Notes: generated by a model not told the origin, from the letters alone. Shown: positions 22,205-35,010, counted from the first letter of the stretch. The stretch: 64,000 nucleotides of DNA from Prinia subflava (GCF_021018805.1 NC_086248.1:100153239-100217238), one strand, 5' to 3'. Program-made: numbers and translations.

Positions 22205-23009
22205 CTCCCACGCCTCTCCTCCCCACCCGCGCCGCGGAGTCAGCAGCTCGGCAGGAGCACTTCCCCTCCTCCGATAGTTCAGAGGTACCAGTGTCTTGAA
22301 AACCCACTTTCATCTTAAAAAGAATGATTTCAGGGTCTTCTAATTGGCCTAAACTTCGCCCATCAGATGTTTCCCTCGGTCTCTTCGGGCACCGGCTGTG
22401 ATTATCCGGTAATTACACACACGGCGCCGAACAAAGAGTTACCGGGATTTTCTCCGGCAGTACTCAACTACCGCACCTCGGCCGCCCACCGCAGCCGAAA
22501 ACTGGGCTGAAAAAAATCTTTCCTGGGCTGAGCCTCCCTGTTCCCCGCAGCTGCAGGGCGGCGCCGGCAGCTCCCGCATCGCCACCCGTGTGCGGGGCCC
22601 CGCCGCGGCGCTCGCCCCACGCCTACCCCCAAAACAGGGCGGAGGGCTGCCCTACACCGCCGCCACCCCGCAGCGACACACACACAGAGCCGAGGGTGCC
22701 ACGGGCGCCGATGTCACGTTTCAAAGCCAAGGCTCGATATTCTAAGGGCCAACCTATCACCCCGCGGCGGATCCTGCGCCCCCCGAGCCGGGCGCGGAGG
22801 CGCAGCCCCTGCAGTACCGCACCTGGGCACAGCAGGGTGTGCGAGCCGCACACTCCCGGCCCTCCTCTGTCTCTCCCTCCCTCCATCCCTCCCCCGCTCC
22901 CAGCCTGCCGTAGATCTTGTGCCATGCCTTCAGCAGCATGAGATCATGGGTGCGGGGTGCGGATGCGTGAAAGCGAGAGGGCGAGCGGTGGGCGTGAGAA
23001 TGGAGTGGG

Positions 23010-23018
23010 TTTTTTATA
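23010..23018 (-). promoter_or_regulatory. NRXN1: TATA-like element, candidate NRXN1-beta core promoter
   Basis: On the minus strand the sequence reads TATAAAAAA between GC-rich flanks, in the upper part of the CpG-rich domain. It is correctly oriented for transcription toward the beta exon and would predict a start near 22985. The position is inferred from sequence alone; CpG-island promoters often lack a TATA box. Confidence 0.35.
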
Positions 23019-23599
23019 CATTTCGCGTTAATTTAAACGAAAGCCGCTGCAATTCGCCGGGGCGCTAATTCCCGCGGGTGCGAAGGGAAGTCGCAACCTT
23101 TGCCCAGCTGCGTAGGCTGGGGAACGAGAAAGGCGTTTCGCCCCGCTCCGCTCAGCCCAGGGCGGATAGCTCCCCCCGGAGACAGAACCGCCCTTCGCCG
23201 CGGGGTCGTGCCGGGGGCCGCACAGAGCCACCGAAGAGCCCCGAGCCCTGGGAGCAGCGGCGAGCAGGCGGCAACTCCTGCCCTGCCCCAAGGGCGGTGC
23301 TGGTCACACCCCTGCCCACCTGGACGCGTCGCATCGCAGCCTCGGCACGCCCGCAAAGTTTTGCCAAGACACCGAGGTAAATGATAGCAAAGCCTTAACG
23401 CGGTAAGGAAGGCAGCAGTCCCGGCGCCCGAGCCCTTTCTGCGCTCCGTGGAAGGGCGGACACGCACCCCAGAGGAAGCCCGCACCCGCCCTGGCCCGGG
23501 GGAGCGGCCCTGCGAGGCGGGGGCCACCCTGTAACACCCCCGGCTCGCCAGAGGAAAGACAGCTCGGGAGGAAGTCAGTGACTTTTCCAACCTGTCTCC

Positions 23600-25171
23600 A
23601 AAAGCCTCCGTGTGAAGGAAGAAACGCCAATTTCCCAAACTCTCAGTTTTCAACTGTCATGCACTGTCACCTCCGAAAAAAATAAAAGACAATAAATTCT
23701 CTAAGTTTCAGAGTTAGGAAAGAAGGAGAAAAAGGTATGAAACCTTAAAGAAACATCAGACTGGATTTGACAGCTCTCATAAAATTAAACCTCCTGATAT
23801 ATATTTCCTGTTCATGCAAGTAATGTGTGTTAGAAATTTCGTCCATAAATACCACTAGGTTTTCTATCAATCTGACTCGAGAAACAAAATATTTCAGTCA
23901 CTGGAACCAGTTTTTCATTAAACTGTTCACATGTTGCTGCCGTTTTAGAAACAGGCAGTAGTTAACTTGACTGTTCTTAATGATTCTAGACATCCTACAG
24001 ACGAGGAACTTAAAATTGTTATCACTCCTCTGAAATAGGAAGCCCGTATTGCCAACCGTGTAACGATACAGTTGGCAAGGCAGTCGAACAGATAAAATTT
24101 CAGTTGGCAAGTCCTGTCTAGACTAACTTTGCTCGGCTGTGCTGTTTTAAGGCCGTCACCGGGAGCTGCACTGTGGTACCCTGCAGTGGGAGTTTCCCTG
24201 CAAGCACCCTGGACAGCAAGGCTCCATCCCCACTGGGGGATTCCCCATTAGGTGTAACCTTGCCGAGAGAGGCTTTCCATAGATCCCTTCCAGCCTGAGC
24301 ACAGTTTGTCCAACTTTGGTTGAACATCCCCTTTGTCGTGGATTCAGAAGGACTTTGTGGAAGCACTCCATGTTGTTGGATTTATTAGTAGTTTGAGTAC
24401 CTTAATCTAGATTCTTGCTCCATCTGCCATCTATTGTGCTGGGGACGCCCAAAGTGCTTAAAAAACAAGGACAAATGAATAAAATGTTTAGGTATTTAAT
24501 TTAATATCTTACTGAGGATAAAAAGGGTTTTTAAGCCTTCTACTTTATTAAATATGTACTATTTATGCAACGCACATACACAACTGCCACTAAAGTTTCT
24601 AGTTTCAATTTGTGCCTGGAGACTACTTAGTGAAGTTTTGTTTTTTTTTTTTCCTACCGGATGGATTATAATGGGTCATTTTTAGGTGCTACATTGTAAT
24701 ATTAAACACTATTTAGGAACCATTAACTTAATTAATTGTTTTGTTTCTGTGCATCCAAACCAAGAGTTGAGTACACAAAAGCCAAATCCTCACAAAACTA
24801 TTTCGGCATCTGACTCTTACTTAAGTGCCCTATTAAAGTGTGAATGGGGTGACTGCCCTCTAAGTAGGCATCTCTTTCTAGATCTGGTAATGCATCTGAT
24901 CAGCACCTTGGATGTAGCAACTAATTTTAACAACGTTTGACATTTTTCTGGCTCTGCACTCTGAACCACAAGCAGGAGAGGACTATCCAAGTTTCACGGG
25001 GGAGAAAGGTGTTCTAATGCAGTGCAAGGGTGACAAATGGGAGAGTTATTTTGCAGAAAATATTAAAAGATTGGAAATTAAAATACCAGGATGTGAAGAA
25101 GGAAGTGTGTATGAAAGCAAGATGGAGACAGGATGGCAAAAGAGAGACATTCCAGTAAAATCCCCTCTTGC
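23600..25171. other. Upstream flank of the CpG domain
   Basis: Sequence falls quickly back to AT-rich composition after about 23640. A modestly GC-richer patch at 24130-24370 matches no family I know. No exon recognised. Confidence 0.5.
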
Positions 25172-25244
25172 TTTTTTTTTTCTTTTTTTTTTTTTTTTTT
25201 TTTTTTTTTTCTTTTTTTCTTTTTTTTTTTTTTTTCTTTTTTTT
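25172..25244 (+). repeat. Long poly-T tract with C interruptions
   Basis: More than 70 bases of nearly pure T, followed directly by CAG. It is a poly-A tract on the minus strand. Confidence 0.9.
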
Positions 25245-25334
25245 CAGCAAACTAATAAAAATTCTTTCTGGTTTGAAGAAAATCCTGGTAGTCACACACT
25301 TACACTTTGTGCATGTTCTGATTTAAAGAAGATT

Positions 25335-25544
25335 GTAGGTGAGTGTCGTTTCTCTTTCTACAAGTAACGAGCGATAGAACAAGAAGAAATGGCCTCAAGT
25401 CATGACAGGAAAAATTTAGATTGGATATCTGGAAAAATTTCTACAAGTGTTGTCAAGCACTGGAGCAGGCTGCCCAGAGGGAACAGGTTGCCCAGGGAAG
25501 TGGTGAATTAATCATTCCTGGATGTATTTAAGAAGACCTGTAGA
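25335..25544 (+). mobile_element. CR1 LINE, 5' part of an element split by a second CR1
   Basis: It runs CAAGTAACGAGCGATAGAAC then AAATGGCCTCAAGTCATG, a GTCAAGCACTGGAGCAGGCTGCCC-like stretch, and ATTCCTGGATGTATTTAAGA. This is a standard CR1 3' UTR in plus orientation. It stops at GTAGA, where the uninterrupted CR1 order would continue with TGTGGCAC. Confidence 0.85.
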
Positions 25545-25772
25545 GATTCAGATTAGATACTGGGAAGAAATTCTTTACCGTGAGGGTGGTGAGGCACTGG
25601 AACAGGTTGCCCAGAGAAGCTCTGGATGCCCCATTCCTGGAAGTGTTCAAGGCCAGGCTGGATGCAGCTCTGAGAAACCCGGTCTAGTGGAAGGTGTCCC
25701 TCTCCATGGCAGTGGGGTTGGAAAAAGACCATATTTAAGGTCCCTTTCAACCCAAACTATTCCAGGTTTCTA
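25545..25772 (+). mobile_element. CR1 LINE inserted into the older CR1
   Basis: A second CR1 3' end starts at GATTCAGATTAGATACTGGG. It passes through GAGGCACTGGAACAGGTTGC and GGAAGTGTTCAAGGCCAGGC and ends near CCAGGTTTCTATG. Both sides join CR1 sequence of the older element, so this is a nested insertion. Confidence 0.85.
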
Positions 25773-25875
25773 TGTGGCACTTAGGGACATGATTCAGTGG
25801 CCTTGACTGTGCTAGGTTAATGGTGATCTTAAAGGCCTCTTCCAACCCAAATGTCCCCATTATTTTGTGTTTCTA
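25773..25875 (+). mobile_element. CR1 LINE, 3' part of the split element
   Basis: TGTGGCACTTAGGGACATGA followed by a TTCAGTGG segment, GTGCTAGGTTAATGG and a GATCTTAAAGGCCTCTTCC-like end continue the older CR1 exactly where 25544 left off. A small internal deletion is present compared with the usual sequence. Confidence 0.8.
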
Positions 25876-26826
25876 TTTAAAAAGTTTAATTGGGTGTTTT
25901 GGCAGTTGGAGTTAAGCTTTTTAATGACAAGCAAGTTAAAAGCTTCTGCAAGTAATCATGATGAAAACCAAAGGTAAGCAGCATTTCTTATTTAAAATGC
26001 TTGCCTTTTTGCCCCCTGCTGACATAAGAGTATGAATTTTTGTTAGCTGAGGACTAGCTAAAGTTGAAATAACCTGGTTTTAATCCCCAAGGACATAGAA
26101 TTGTACTTCTAACACAATCAACATGCCAGTATCAGTCTGTGAATGTTCACTCAAAGAATGAGGAAGTAGTACAAAAGAAAGCAATAAACAAGAGTTTGCG
26201 TAAACAAATAAATGTTCCACTGCAGGTATAGTAAATAAAATATGAAAATGAACTCTAGTGTTCATAAGGTAGTTTTTAGCATCTCAAGAACTTAGCTCAG
26301 TGAAGTTGGTCCCATTTAACACTTTCCCTGTGCAGGTCACATTGGTAGTAAATGTGACTTTTAATCAAGGTATTTCTGCCAAATGAACTCTGTTCACACC
26401 AGCAGGCTCGTAATTTTTTTGAGCAAGAATATCCTTATTGTAAGAACACATCTTTCCCTGATTTGTTCTAGTGTCATTATGCTATAAACACCAAATGCAC
26501 CTAAAGAAAATTTATACAAACAAAAAAAGTACTCCCATGAGTATAGTTTACATTACTTCCTCAAATAAAATCAGATTCTTCTTGCTGATATGAACATATT
26601 TCTCTGCAACAGTACAGATAGATCAGCTAAGATGGACAACTTCAGCAACACCAGCAAAACTGAAGTCAGACCATGCCTGAGGCCAGCAGAAGTTGTCAGT
26701 TAAATTCAGGGCTCCTTTTGCTTGAGTGCCAGCTTATGCAACCAGGCTCCTCTGGCCACCTCTAGTTAATCCTGCACTTAGGTGTTGTAACATCCACTCT
26801 GAAACTGCTGAAGCCCAACTGCTGTT

Positions 26827-26914
26827 CATAATAATAATAATAATATTAATAATAATAACAACAACAACAACCACAAAACCCCACACAACAAAAACAAAAC
26901 CCAACACAAAACAC
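26827..26914 (+). repeat. (AAT)n-(CAA)n-A/C compound tract
   Basis: About ten ATA/AAT units change into CAA units and then an A/C-rich tail with CCC and CC runs. Confidence 0.9.
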
Positions 26915-27993
26915 CTCCACAAATATGTATTTGTATGACAGGAAAACTATGTAATTAACTGTGGAGAGCTTTAACATACTAACAGTGTTTTATGTTACAA
27001 GTTTTCCCCACTACTAGGCCTGGACTCTCCCTTAATTTGAAAATGCATGGACATTCTGTGATTACAATTAAACAGACCGGAATTCATGTTTATCTAGCCC
27101 ACAGACAGAGGCTTAGAGAAGAAAACAGTCAAGCTAATGTTGCCTCTTTCCACTATAAACACTGCTGAATTTAATGACCTATACACTGTATTTCCCAGCA
27201 GTTTTACTGATGTCTGGTAACAGTGGAGGTAGTAATTTTCCTCTTTTAAACAGTAGAGAATGTTCCTTTCAAAAGCCAGTTAATTGCAAGATACTGAACC
27301 AAGGCCTGCCATTCACATCCAGTTTGTGTCCCAACCCTACATAACCTAAGAAACTGTTTTATTTATGCCAATAAACTTTATCATATGAACTACTTGAAGA
27401 CTTAGAAGGTAAAAAATATGATCCCAGGGGAATGAATGGAGTATTTGTGCAGTACAAAATGCAGAGAAATTCAAAAATTTGGTAATCACGTGAGAAAGGG
27501 GATCTTACAAAGGAAATACTTTGGCTGCTTTCTCTGTAGTGTGGCTAGTCTCTCTCTATGCATAGTTCAAAACAAATCCTGGTACAGTTAATAAGTCTTT
27601 CTGTCTATCCAGATAGGCTTAAATCTTCATAATAAACCTTTCCTGACTCTGTGTATATAAGGTAATCCCTTTCTCTCTATTTCTTGCTGTCAAAATCAAG
27701 CTGATTTTCATTTTGTTTCATTTCATTGAAGACATGCACATAAGCCAGATTTTTTCAATTTAGAACAGAAGGGGCTTGTGGAGAGCATTTGGACTGGGGA
27801 ATTTTGACTCTGAGGAGAAGTCCGTCTTAGTCTGAAACAGCCCTGGCTGGTCCATAAGTCATGGGGGCACTTCACCAAGTTTGTCCATCCTTACTTGAAT
27901 TAGCCCTGGTTTGAGGAGGATGGCTCAGAATCCACTGGGGGTTGGCTTTTGCTGGCTCCCAGTGCAGCAATGCCACTTAATGTCATATTTTCC

Positions 27994-28021
27994 TTTTTTT
28001 TTTTTTTTTTTTTTTTTTTTT
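27994..28021 (+). repeat. Poly-T tract
   Basis: About 28 Ts followed directly by CAG. Same arrangement as the tract ending at 25244. Confidence 0.9.
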
Positions 28022-31000
28022 CAGTTTAATCTGGCAAAAAGATTTCTAACACTTTGTGTAGCTTCCCCCTTTGACTGCAATCTAAAGCCACAGGAAATAA
28101 GGCCAAGTCCACCTGTATGTGAAAAAAGGCATTTAGGAGATTTGCAGTCCTGTAGCAAATGGTCTCTAGCCATGTTCCCTCTGGACTGCCACGAGTGGTT
28201 ATTTCTATGGGCAATTAGACTGCTGCTGCAGAACCTGCAAAAGCCTCTGCCTTCTCCCAGTGCTGCTGCAGGAATTGGCCACAGAAAAGAGAGACCTCTG
28301 GTACAGCTTGAATGCTACTAATTTGAACTCCTCAGCAAATACTCCAGCTAGGGACAAAAAACAAGCCATCACAAAAATAGCTTGTAAATTAGTCATCAAG
28401 AAGTTTGATGTCAAATGCCAACAACAGAACCCAGTATTCTGCTCTTTTGTATCCAGTACAAGAATATGAAGCATATGCAAAACCTATTTGTTGATAAAGG
28501 CCTCCAGAAACAGGAAAAGTGTGTGTATTACAGAGTTGTTTGCAGCCCTTGATATTGTTTATTTTGTACAATAACTGAGATATTAAATGCCATATCAAGG
28601 AAAGCTCACAAGACTCAGTGCAACAGCCACAAAAATGGGGAAATTGAGTTTAAAGACCTTGCAAGGCAAAGTTGATTGTGGTTGTAGTGGGTTTTTTTGG
28701 TTGTTGTTGCTGTTGCTTTTAGGAAGCCTACTGGTAGCCAAGAGAGCCTTAAAAGGTGTTTGTAGAGCACCTGAAGTCAGGACTGCATTTTTAAGCAGGG
28801 TTTCCTGACAGGATTTCTAAGATATCACTCATTATGACTCATGAACATCACACAACACCCTCAATTTCTGGTCTGGGTTGAGAAGAGGATGTACAGTGAA
28901 TTTCCACCTCCTGCCTTCCTTGAAAACATTAGTCCTGCTTCAGCCTTGGCAAAGAAAGGGATAAGATGCAGCCATCTATTCTTTGTCCAGTGCAATACAT
29001 TGCTTTAGACTCCAGACAGCAGTAGTGTAACTGTAAAAGGAACTGAATTTAAAAAGCAGGGTAGCAAGAAGATGATATTAATTTTTGTCAGTCATAAGTT
29101 GAAAATGTCCAAATACTTATTTAGCTTTAAGCTTCTTTCTTTCTTCTTTTTCTTTCCCCCAGAAAAAATGTCACCGTTGTGCAGAACACATTCGTAACAC
29201 CAAGCAAATTTCCTATAGCTGAGTTAGGAACCTCTGAGCATACAGGTTTAAAATGAAAATGCTGACATAATCTTAAATGTAGTGGCACCAATACTGCCAC
29301 TACAATAATCCTTGTAATCTAATATATTAGCCCTAGGGGGATGGAGACTGAATTGCTGGTCTCAGACAGCCTTTCTGAGGCTCAATTCAAATTGCACAAT
29401 TATTCTACATCCTTCAAGTTCCTTAAAATACATTTCAGATGCAGTATTGTACATTCCAAAATATTTGTTCTTCAGAGATTGAGTTGACTTTTTTTCCCTA
29501 CTTTAAAGAGATATATGACCTCGGAGGCATGTGAAAAATCATTAATCAAGTTTAGACTGTGTAACAGTCTTTTGTGTGTGAAAGACTTACTTTTTTTTCT
29601 AGATTCCCTCAGTTATGTTGCCAAGGTGATTCCCCCAGAGAGCCATGTGTTTATCTTGACAGGTGTTACCGAGATCTGGGGAATCTCAGTGGAATTGTTA
29701 CTGGTTGCTTTGAGGTAGAGTAGAAAACATTAAGTCTGCAAACTAATGAACTTACCTTATTACATTCTAAATAAAATAAACCGCAGAGTAAGTTGGATTA
29801 ATCTACTAATGCCTTTCTAATGAAGCTTTTATTGGGCATATGGTGTGGTCTTGCTACTTTCCTCATATAGCTAGCACAAGCGAAAACTCAAAATGAAGCG
29901 TATGTGTACCTCTTCTGTGAGATACCAGTCTCAAAAACTTGCCATCACAATTATATTCAGACTGATGTTTCACTGGTGTAACCTCTGATTACGGCTTGCA
30001 AGAGTAAATGGATTAAAAACCAAGAAAGCAATCAGATCAAAAAAGGAAACAAGAGACACCACTGAGAGGAAAAGAGAAAATACAACTTCTACTGCTGTTT
30101 CTAGGGCAAAATTTAGAACTACTGCTGGTAACTTAAAATTATTCTAAATTCCATTCTGTGACCTGTCCTGACAATGTCAGGGAATCATTAATTAAGTACT
30201 GTAACTTCCAAAGCTAAGTAATCATTCCTGAGTTACAGCCCATTTGTATTTTCTAGCACCAAGTTGTAACACATTATATTTTTATAGTGCATATTAGAAG
30301 CAATACAACAATAGGTGCTTTTAACAAAAGAGAATGAGTCCTAAGCAAGGTGAAACAAAACACCATAATTTTCAGCCAGCTATGCCTTTTGCTTCTAATT
30401 GCCATTTGTTTTGTATATGTACAAGATCAGAGCACAAGGAAAAAAACATTCCTTAGCAACATTCATCTTCTGGGAGCATGCTGCTGAATTTAGGTATAAA
30501 ACCATAACGGCATCTCAAAGAATAGCAATAGCTCATATACTTCAGCTTTGATATTCTACTTCAAATCCTTAATCTCTTCTTTTCAGATTTCCACATAAAG
30601 TTTTACTCTGCTTCCATATTTGCAAATGCCCATTTGAGACAAAAACATCTTTTCATACCCAGGCTCTCCCCTCCCTGTATTTACTTCAACAACAAATTAG
30701 CAGCCAAATTTTTCTCTTTCTTTTTTTTTTTTTAATTTTTTTTGTAGAGGATAAGAAAATAGATATGGTGAAAACAGAGTGAGAACACAGTTTTTCTTTC
30801 CTTCTGCACCAGCAGCCAGAAACAGTATGAAAGCAATGGATCATGAAGAAAAGCAATTTCCTACTTCAGGGATTAAGCAATACTCTCTTTTGTAATGTTA
30901 AATGAAAGTTTTAGTTATTTTTTTTTCAAGTAATACTGATTTATTTTTTCCCCCAATGTAAATAAATACGCACTGGAGAAGCTCCAACAGTCGCAAACAC

Positions 31001-34000
31001 ATCACTTTCTAGCCAATCAATAACACAGATAAAACCCTTTGTGCTGTGCTTCTTTCAGCAGGCCTATTGATAGGGCAAGAAAAATTAAGCTACTACAGAA
31101 GCCAAAGATAATTAACTTAACAAGAGAGAAAATCTGATGATATATACACATTCTGTTCTTTTCTTAAGGACAGATATAGGGGATTCATATATAAGAAATA
31201 GACTTTTGGGGAAGCATTGAAGTAGGGGCAGCTATCTGCATTTCACTGGCATGTCTCTCATCCAGTGACAATGCAATATGAATTACCTGCTGTGATGACT
31301 GATTGCTAGACTATCAGGTGAGCTACCACACCTTCCCCTAAAACATGATCCTACAACCCTCTTTGGTCGTATGGAAAATATGGAACTTGTACACCTGTTT
31401 CTGCTACAGGTTTTCAAAGTGCAGCCTCAGACTAATCGCTACAAAGCATTTGCCATTTAATGGCTAACTGGGAAGGTGGGTCAATATTACCAGTCCCAAA
31501 GGTAGAGGGTGCTGGCATGAGTAAGGCTTTGTGGAATTACACCCTTCACACCAATGCTGAAAGGTTCCAAAGGCTTTAATCTTCCAGCACTATTAAACAG
31601 AACCTTGCAGGATTAAGTCTTCTCCACCTACAATTTTTTGTCTATAAAGCTCTAACAAGAATATTCAGTGCAACTTTAAAGTCAATGCTCTGTTTAAAAC
31701 ACTTTGAGATCGCCTACTGATGAATGCCACTGTTTGTAATAATTATGGAAGCGTGGGCCTACCTCAATTTTTATACATAGATAGATGGGAATCCTGTAAA
31801 TATTTGATCAACTTTGCTTAAAGGGACAATTTGTATAGGAAAACATTTCCACTGTAAAGAAAGTTTGTTGGCCAAGCTTGCTCTCCTTAGCATATATGCA
31901 AATAATATTTGCAAATATCAAGAGACTGGAAACAGAAAGCAATTTTATTCATACCTGTGTTTTAGTTTTAATGAATTACATTTAAAAATTCCTAGCTAAA
32001 ACAAAGTGCCTGCTGTATAATTAAAATGAAGAGTCAAAACTATCTTATCTTTAAATGCAGGTTGTAACAGGAAAGAAAATCCAGGACTTCTCAGCTGCAA
32101 TTTTATTCTTCTATCAAAACTTGCCTAATTTTACCTATTTATTTCAGTGCATAATAGAAGATGTACTCAGAGAAAAAATGTGCAATGCATACATATTTTT
32201 AAAGGCTTAGAAAGTTAGCAGCTTTCTTTTAACACCCTTGGATCTAATTTTGTTTCTAACAAGTAAAATGAGAAGAATGGGGCCCTAGAAAGGATTATGG
32301 TCTGAAACTTGCTCTTTGAATTTTGCAAATGTTAAAGCTATCATAAATTTGAATAGAAAACATGGGTGGTCTGCTGACCATCTTTGGTCACAGAGTTGAG
32401 TATTACTGCCCAGAGAAAGCTTATGGGTTTTGTCAGGAAGGTTTCAGAAACCACTGTATTGAACCACCAGCCTATAATAGCTCTTCCACATTTCACAGGA
32501 TGTCAGTTCCTGGAGCTGTTTTTCCTTTGATGCACACAAAGTACTGCCAGTAATTTCAATCAGAATTATGCCACACACTGGAGGAAGACAATCACATAAT
32601 ATGAATTATCAAGTTTTTTTCCCTATCCCTGCTTCTCACAGAACTGCTGGTTTGTTAGAGGAGTTGGTACAGTATATGCTACTGATCTGTGGCTGCTTTG
32701 TTTAAAAAACCCTTAGTAGTGGTGTAGTCCTTCTCATCCAGATATGTCAAAGCACTTTATAAAGCAGCAAAAGAAGTGCCACCAAGAAGAAACTTACAGT
32801 GAACCCCCTCTTTTTTTTTTTGTTCATTTGGTGACATGAAATACTCTCAAATTATTTGTAGTGAAAAATAAAGGGAACAGTATGAAAATTAAAGAATTGC
32901 ATTGTAAAAAGTGCCTTCATTTTTAAAACTATGTTCCCTTTCATAATTTTTTGTGGTCTTAGTTTAAAAAATGTTAAATACCTTTTCTTTGTTAATATTT
33001 TTCAGCTGGGATTGAACAAATTTTCTTTCAAATACTTTCTTTTCAGAGAGACATCTAAATCTAAGATTAGTTAATTCTTGTAACTCGAAATCAGGGCACT
33101 TCCCTCAATAAATCTCCTTCTCTTGATGCATTTGCATTGCACAGGACAAGGGGCAACAATATTTTGGCTAAGGGTGAAAATCTACACCAAAATTTCAGTC
33201 ACAGAAAGGTTTGTGAGTTAGAGCACATGCAAGAGCAATGCTCGTGTTGCCACATGCTTTTGAGCTCCAAAACACATGCCATGGTCAAAAGCCACAAAGT
33301 GAGGGTTGAAGGACAGGCTGTTTCAGCAAACACTCTGCTGACCTGAATGGAATTTACCCAAGTCAAAGGCCTGGGCTCTGCCTTATTGTTGAAACGTTCC
33401 AGCAAAACCAATTTGAGCTATAAATTATTAGAAGACTTTTTAAATTCTCACCTACTTTGCACTAATGATCAATTTATCATTAATGCAGAAAGAGATTTAA
33501 AGCAATGTCTATGCCATTAAAATAAATATCTATTAGCTATACAGGATATCCCACAAGTGCATTTGCTTCTTGTGGAATTCTTCCAGAACACTGGATCTAT
33601 ATACAGTATAATATAATGATATTTAACTGGTAATGAGCTATTGAATTGCACAGAGGAAAATAGCTTACAACCTTAAAAACTTCTAAAGTAACTTCTCTAG
33701 TCAAGATGGGCTTGAATTATATAACCCAGTATATGAAAAAGGTTTTGTCTATAAAATGCATCCCTTTTAGTTTGCATTTCTTTCATTTTTTTCATCAAAG
33801 GAGATTTACAATGTGCAAGCAATACAGTAAAGTCTTCCTTCTACTAAAGAAGCTGAGAAATACACAAATTCACAAGATGAGTTTTCCAGAAAGAAAATTC
33901 TAATCATGCATTTGAAGAAGTTTGCTTATTCCTTTCCAGTAAAGTTTGCAGTATAAATGTTGTAAATGTGACTAGCAGAGGAAATTCCTGTGTCATTACT

Positions 34001-34689
34001 CAGTACAGGCCTAGGTGGTAAGCAACAGCTACGTTTTTGTTAATTTATTTAGACTTCCTAATTTAATCCCTTTGTTTGAAAAGGACAAACTACTGTACCA
34101 CTGAGGTTTTTGGTCACAGTGCTGAGATCAGCAGATTATTTCATCAGTCTTTAGCCACAAACCCCATTAGGAAGTCTTCTGACCTGGGTGACTATAAAAA
34201 AAAGGAGTGAAAAACCCAGAGCATTAATACAAACCCAGACATTAATCTGCAATGCATATTTCTCTCCTGACAAAAAAGATTATCAGATTTCCAGTTGTTG
34301 GTGAAGGGGATGACTCAAGCACTCTGAAAAATCAGTAAATGTTGATTGCTGATCTCTTGTGGCAAACAGGAACTTCCTTTCCCATGTATCTTTTCAGCTG
34401 ATTAATCTCCAATAAAACTTTATCATATTTGCCTAATAGATACGTGGCAGGATGAAATGCTTGGTACTTCTTTTCCCTTTAGTTGCCTGGTTTTATTGTG
34501 AGCCTCTGTGCTTGAACGTGGTTCAGGGTGACACCGTGAGTCGACATCTGCTCACAGCATATTGGAGTGCACAAAAATAAGCAGAGCCTGCAAAAATGTG
34601 AAGCATTTCTCTCCTTCAGCTCAACATAATAAACCCTCAGCAAGAATACAGGTACAAATTTGGACATTACACCCCAGGAAGACACAAGC

Positions 34690-35010
34690 CTATTGAGAAA
34701 AATGTGAGGAGAGCAACATGACCAGAGTTTAGGGAACAGGGGCTTCAATAAAGCTTGAAAGAATTAGGCTAGAAAGGAGACAACTGATAATAGCTTTCAA
34801 ATGCATGAAAGGCTGTTTTTAAAGAATAAGGAAATCACCTGTTCTCAATCACAGTGATGGACAGGACAGAAAGAAATGTGCTAAATTGCAGCAATTAAGA
34901 TTCAGGGTAGATACTGTAAAAACCTTTCCAACAGTGAGGATAGAGAGGTGCTATAAAAGATCACCTAGAAGATGGTGGAGTCTTCACTATTAGAATTACT
35001 TCTGAACAGC
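34690..35010 (+). mobile_element. Old, diverged CR1-type LINE fragment
   Basis: The order AAAGCTTGAAAGAATTAGGCT, GAGACAACTGATAATAGCTTTC, TGAAAGGCTGTTTTTAAAGA, CTAAATTGCAGCAA, CAACAGTGAGGATAGAGAGG and GATGGTGGAGTCTTCA follows the CR1 3' body in plus orientation. Mismatch is heavy, so it is an older copy than the others. Confidence 0.75.

Larger units (their letters stand above)
21245..22985 (-). other. NRXN1: Putative 5' leader of NRXN1-beta mRNA
   Basis: This is sequence immediately upstream of the beta start codon. Its upper limit is inferred only from the TATA-like element at 23010-23018. It contains several upstream ATGs, including a 32-codon open frame at 21586-21684, two CA/TG-rich stretches and an octamer. 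In the 156 bases next to the ATG the beta frame is open with no ATG. A shorter leader starting from a TATA-less site is equally possible, and the leader could be spliced. Confidence 0.4.
22090..23560. promoter_or_regulatory. CpG island, distal part, putative NRXN1-beta promoter
   Basis: This second CpG-dense block is separated from the exon block by about 700 bases of less GC-rich sequence. It holds a (CA)n microsatellite, homeobox-like AT motifs near 22340-22420 and the TATA-like element. Its place upstream of the beta ATG in the transcribed direction makes it the likely promoter or enhancer-promoter domain. Confidence 0.7.
25876..34689. other. Intronic sequence with simple repeats only
   Basis: AT-rich. 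Contains the ATT/CAA/AC compound tract at 26827-26914, a poly-T tract at 27994-28021 and a T-rich stretch at 30719-30745. A segment at 31640-31740 resembles the end of very old LINE-type repeats, but weakly. No exon recognised. Confidence 0.5.

Noticed and set aside
23033..23653. 206-codon minus-strand frame in the distal CpG block
   Set aside because: Low stop density in GC-rich promoter DNA; overlapping frames on both strands and no family resemblance.
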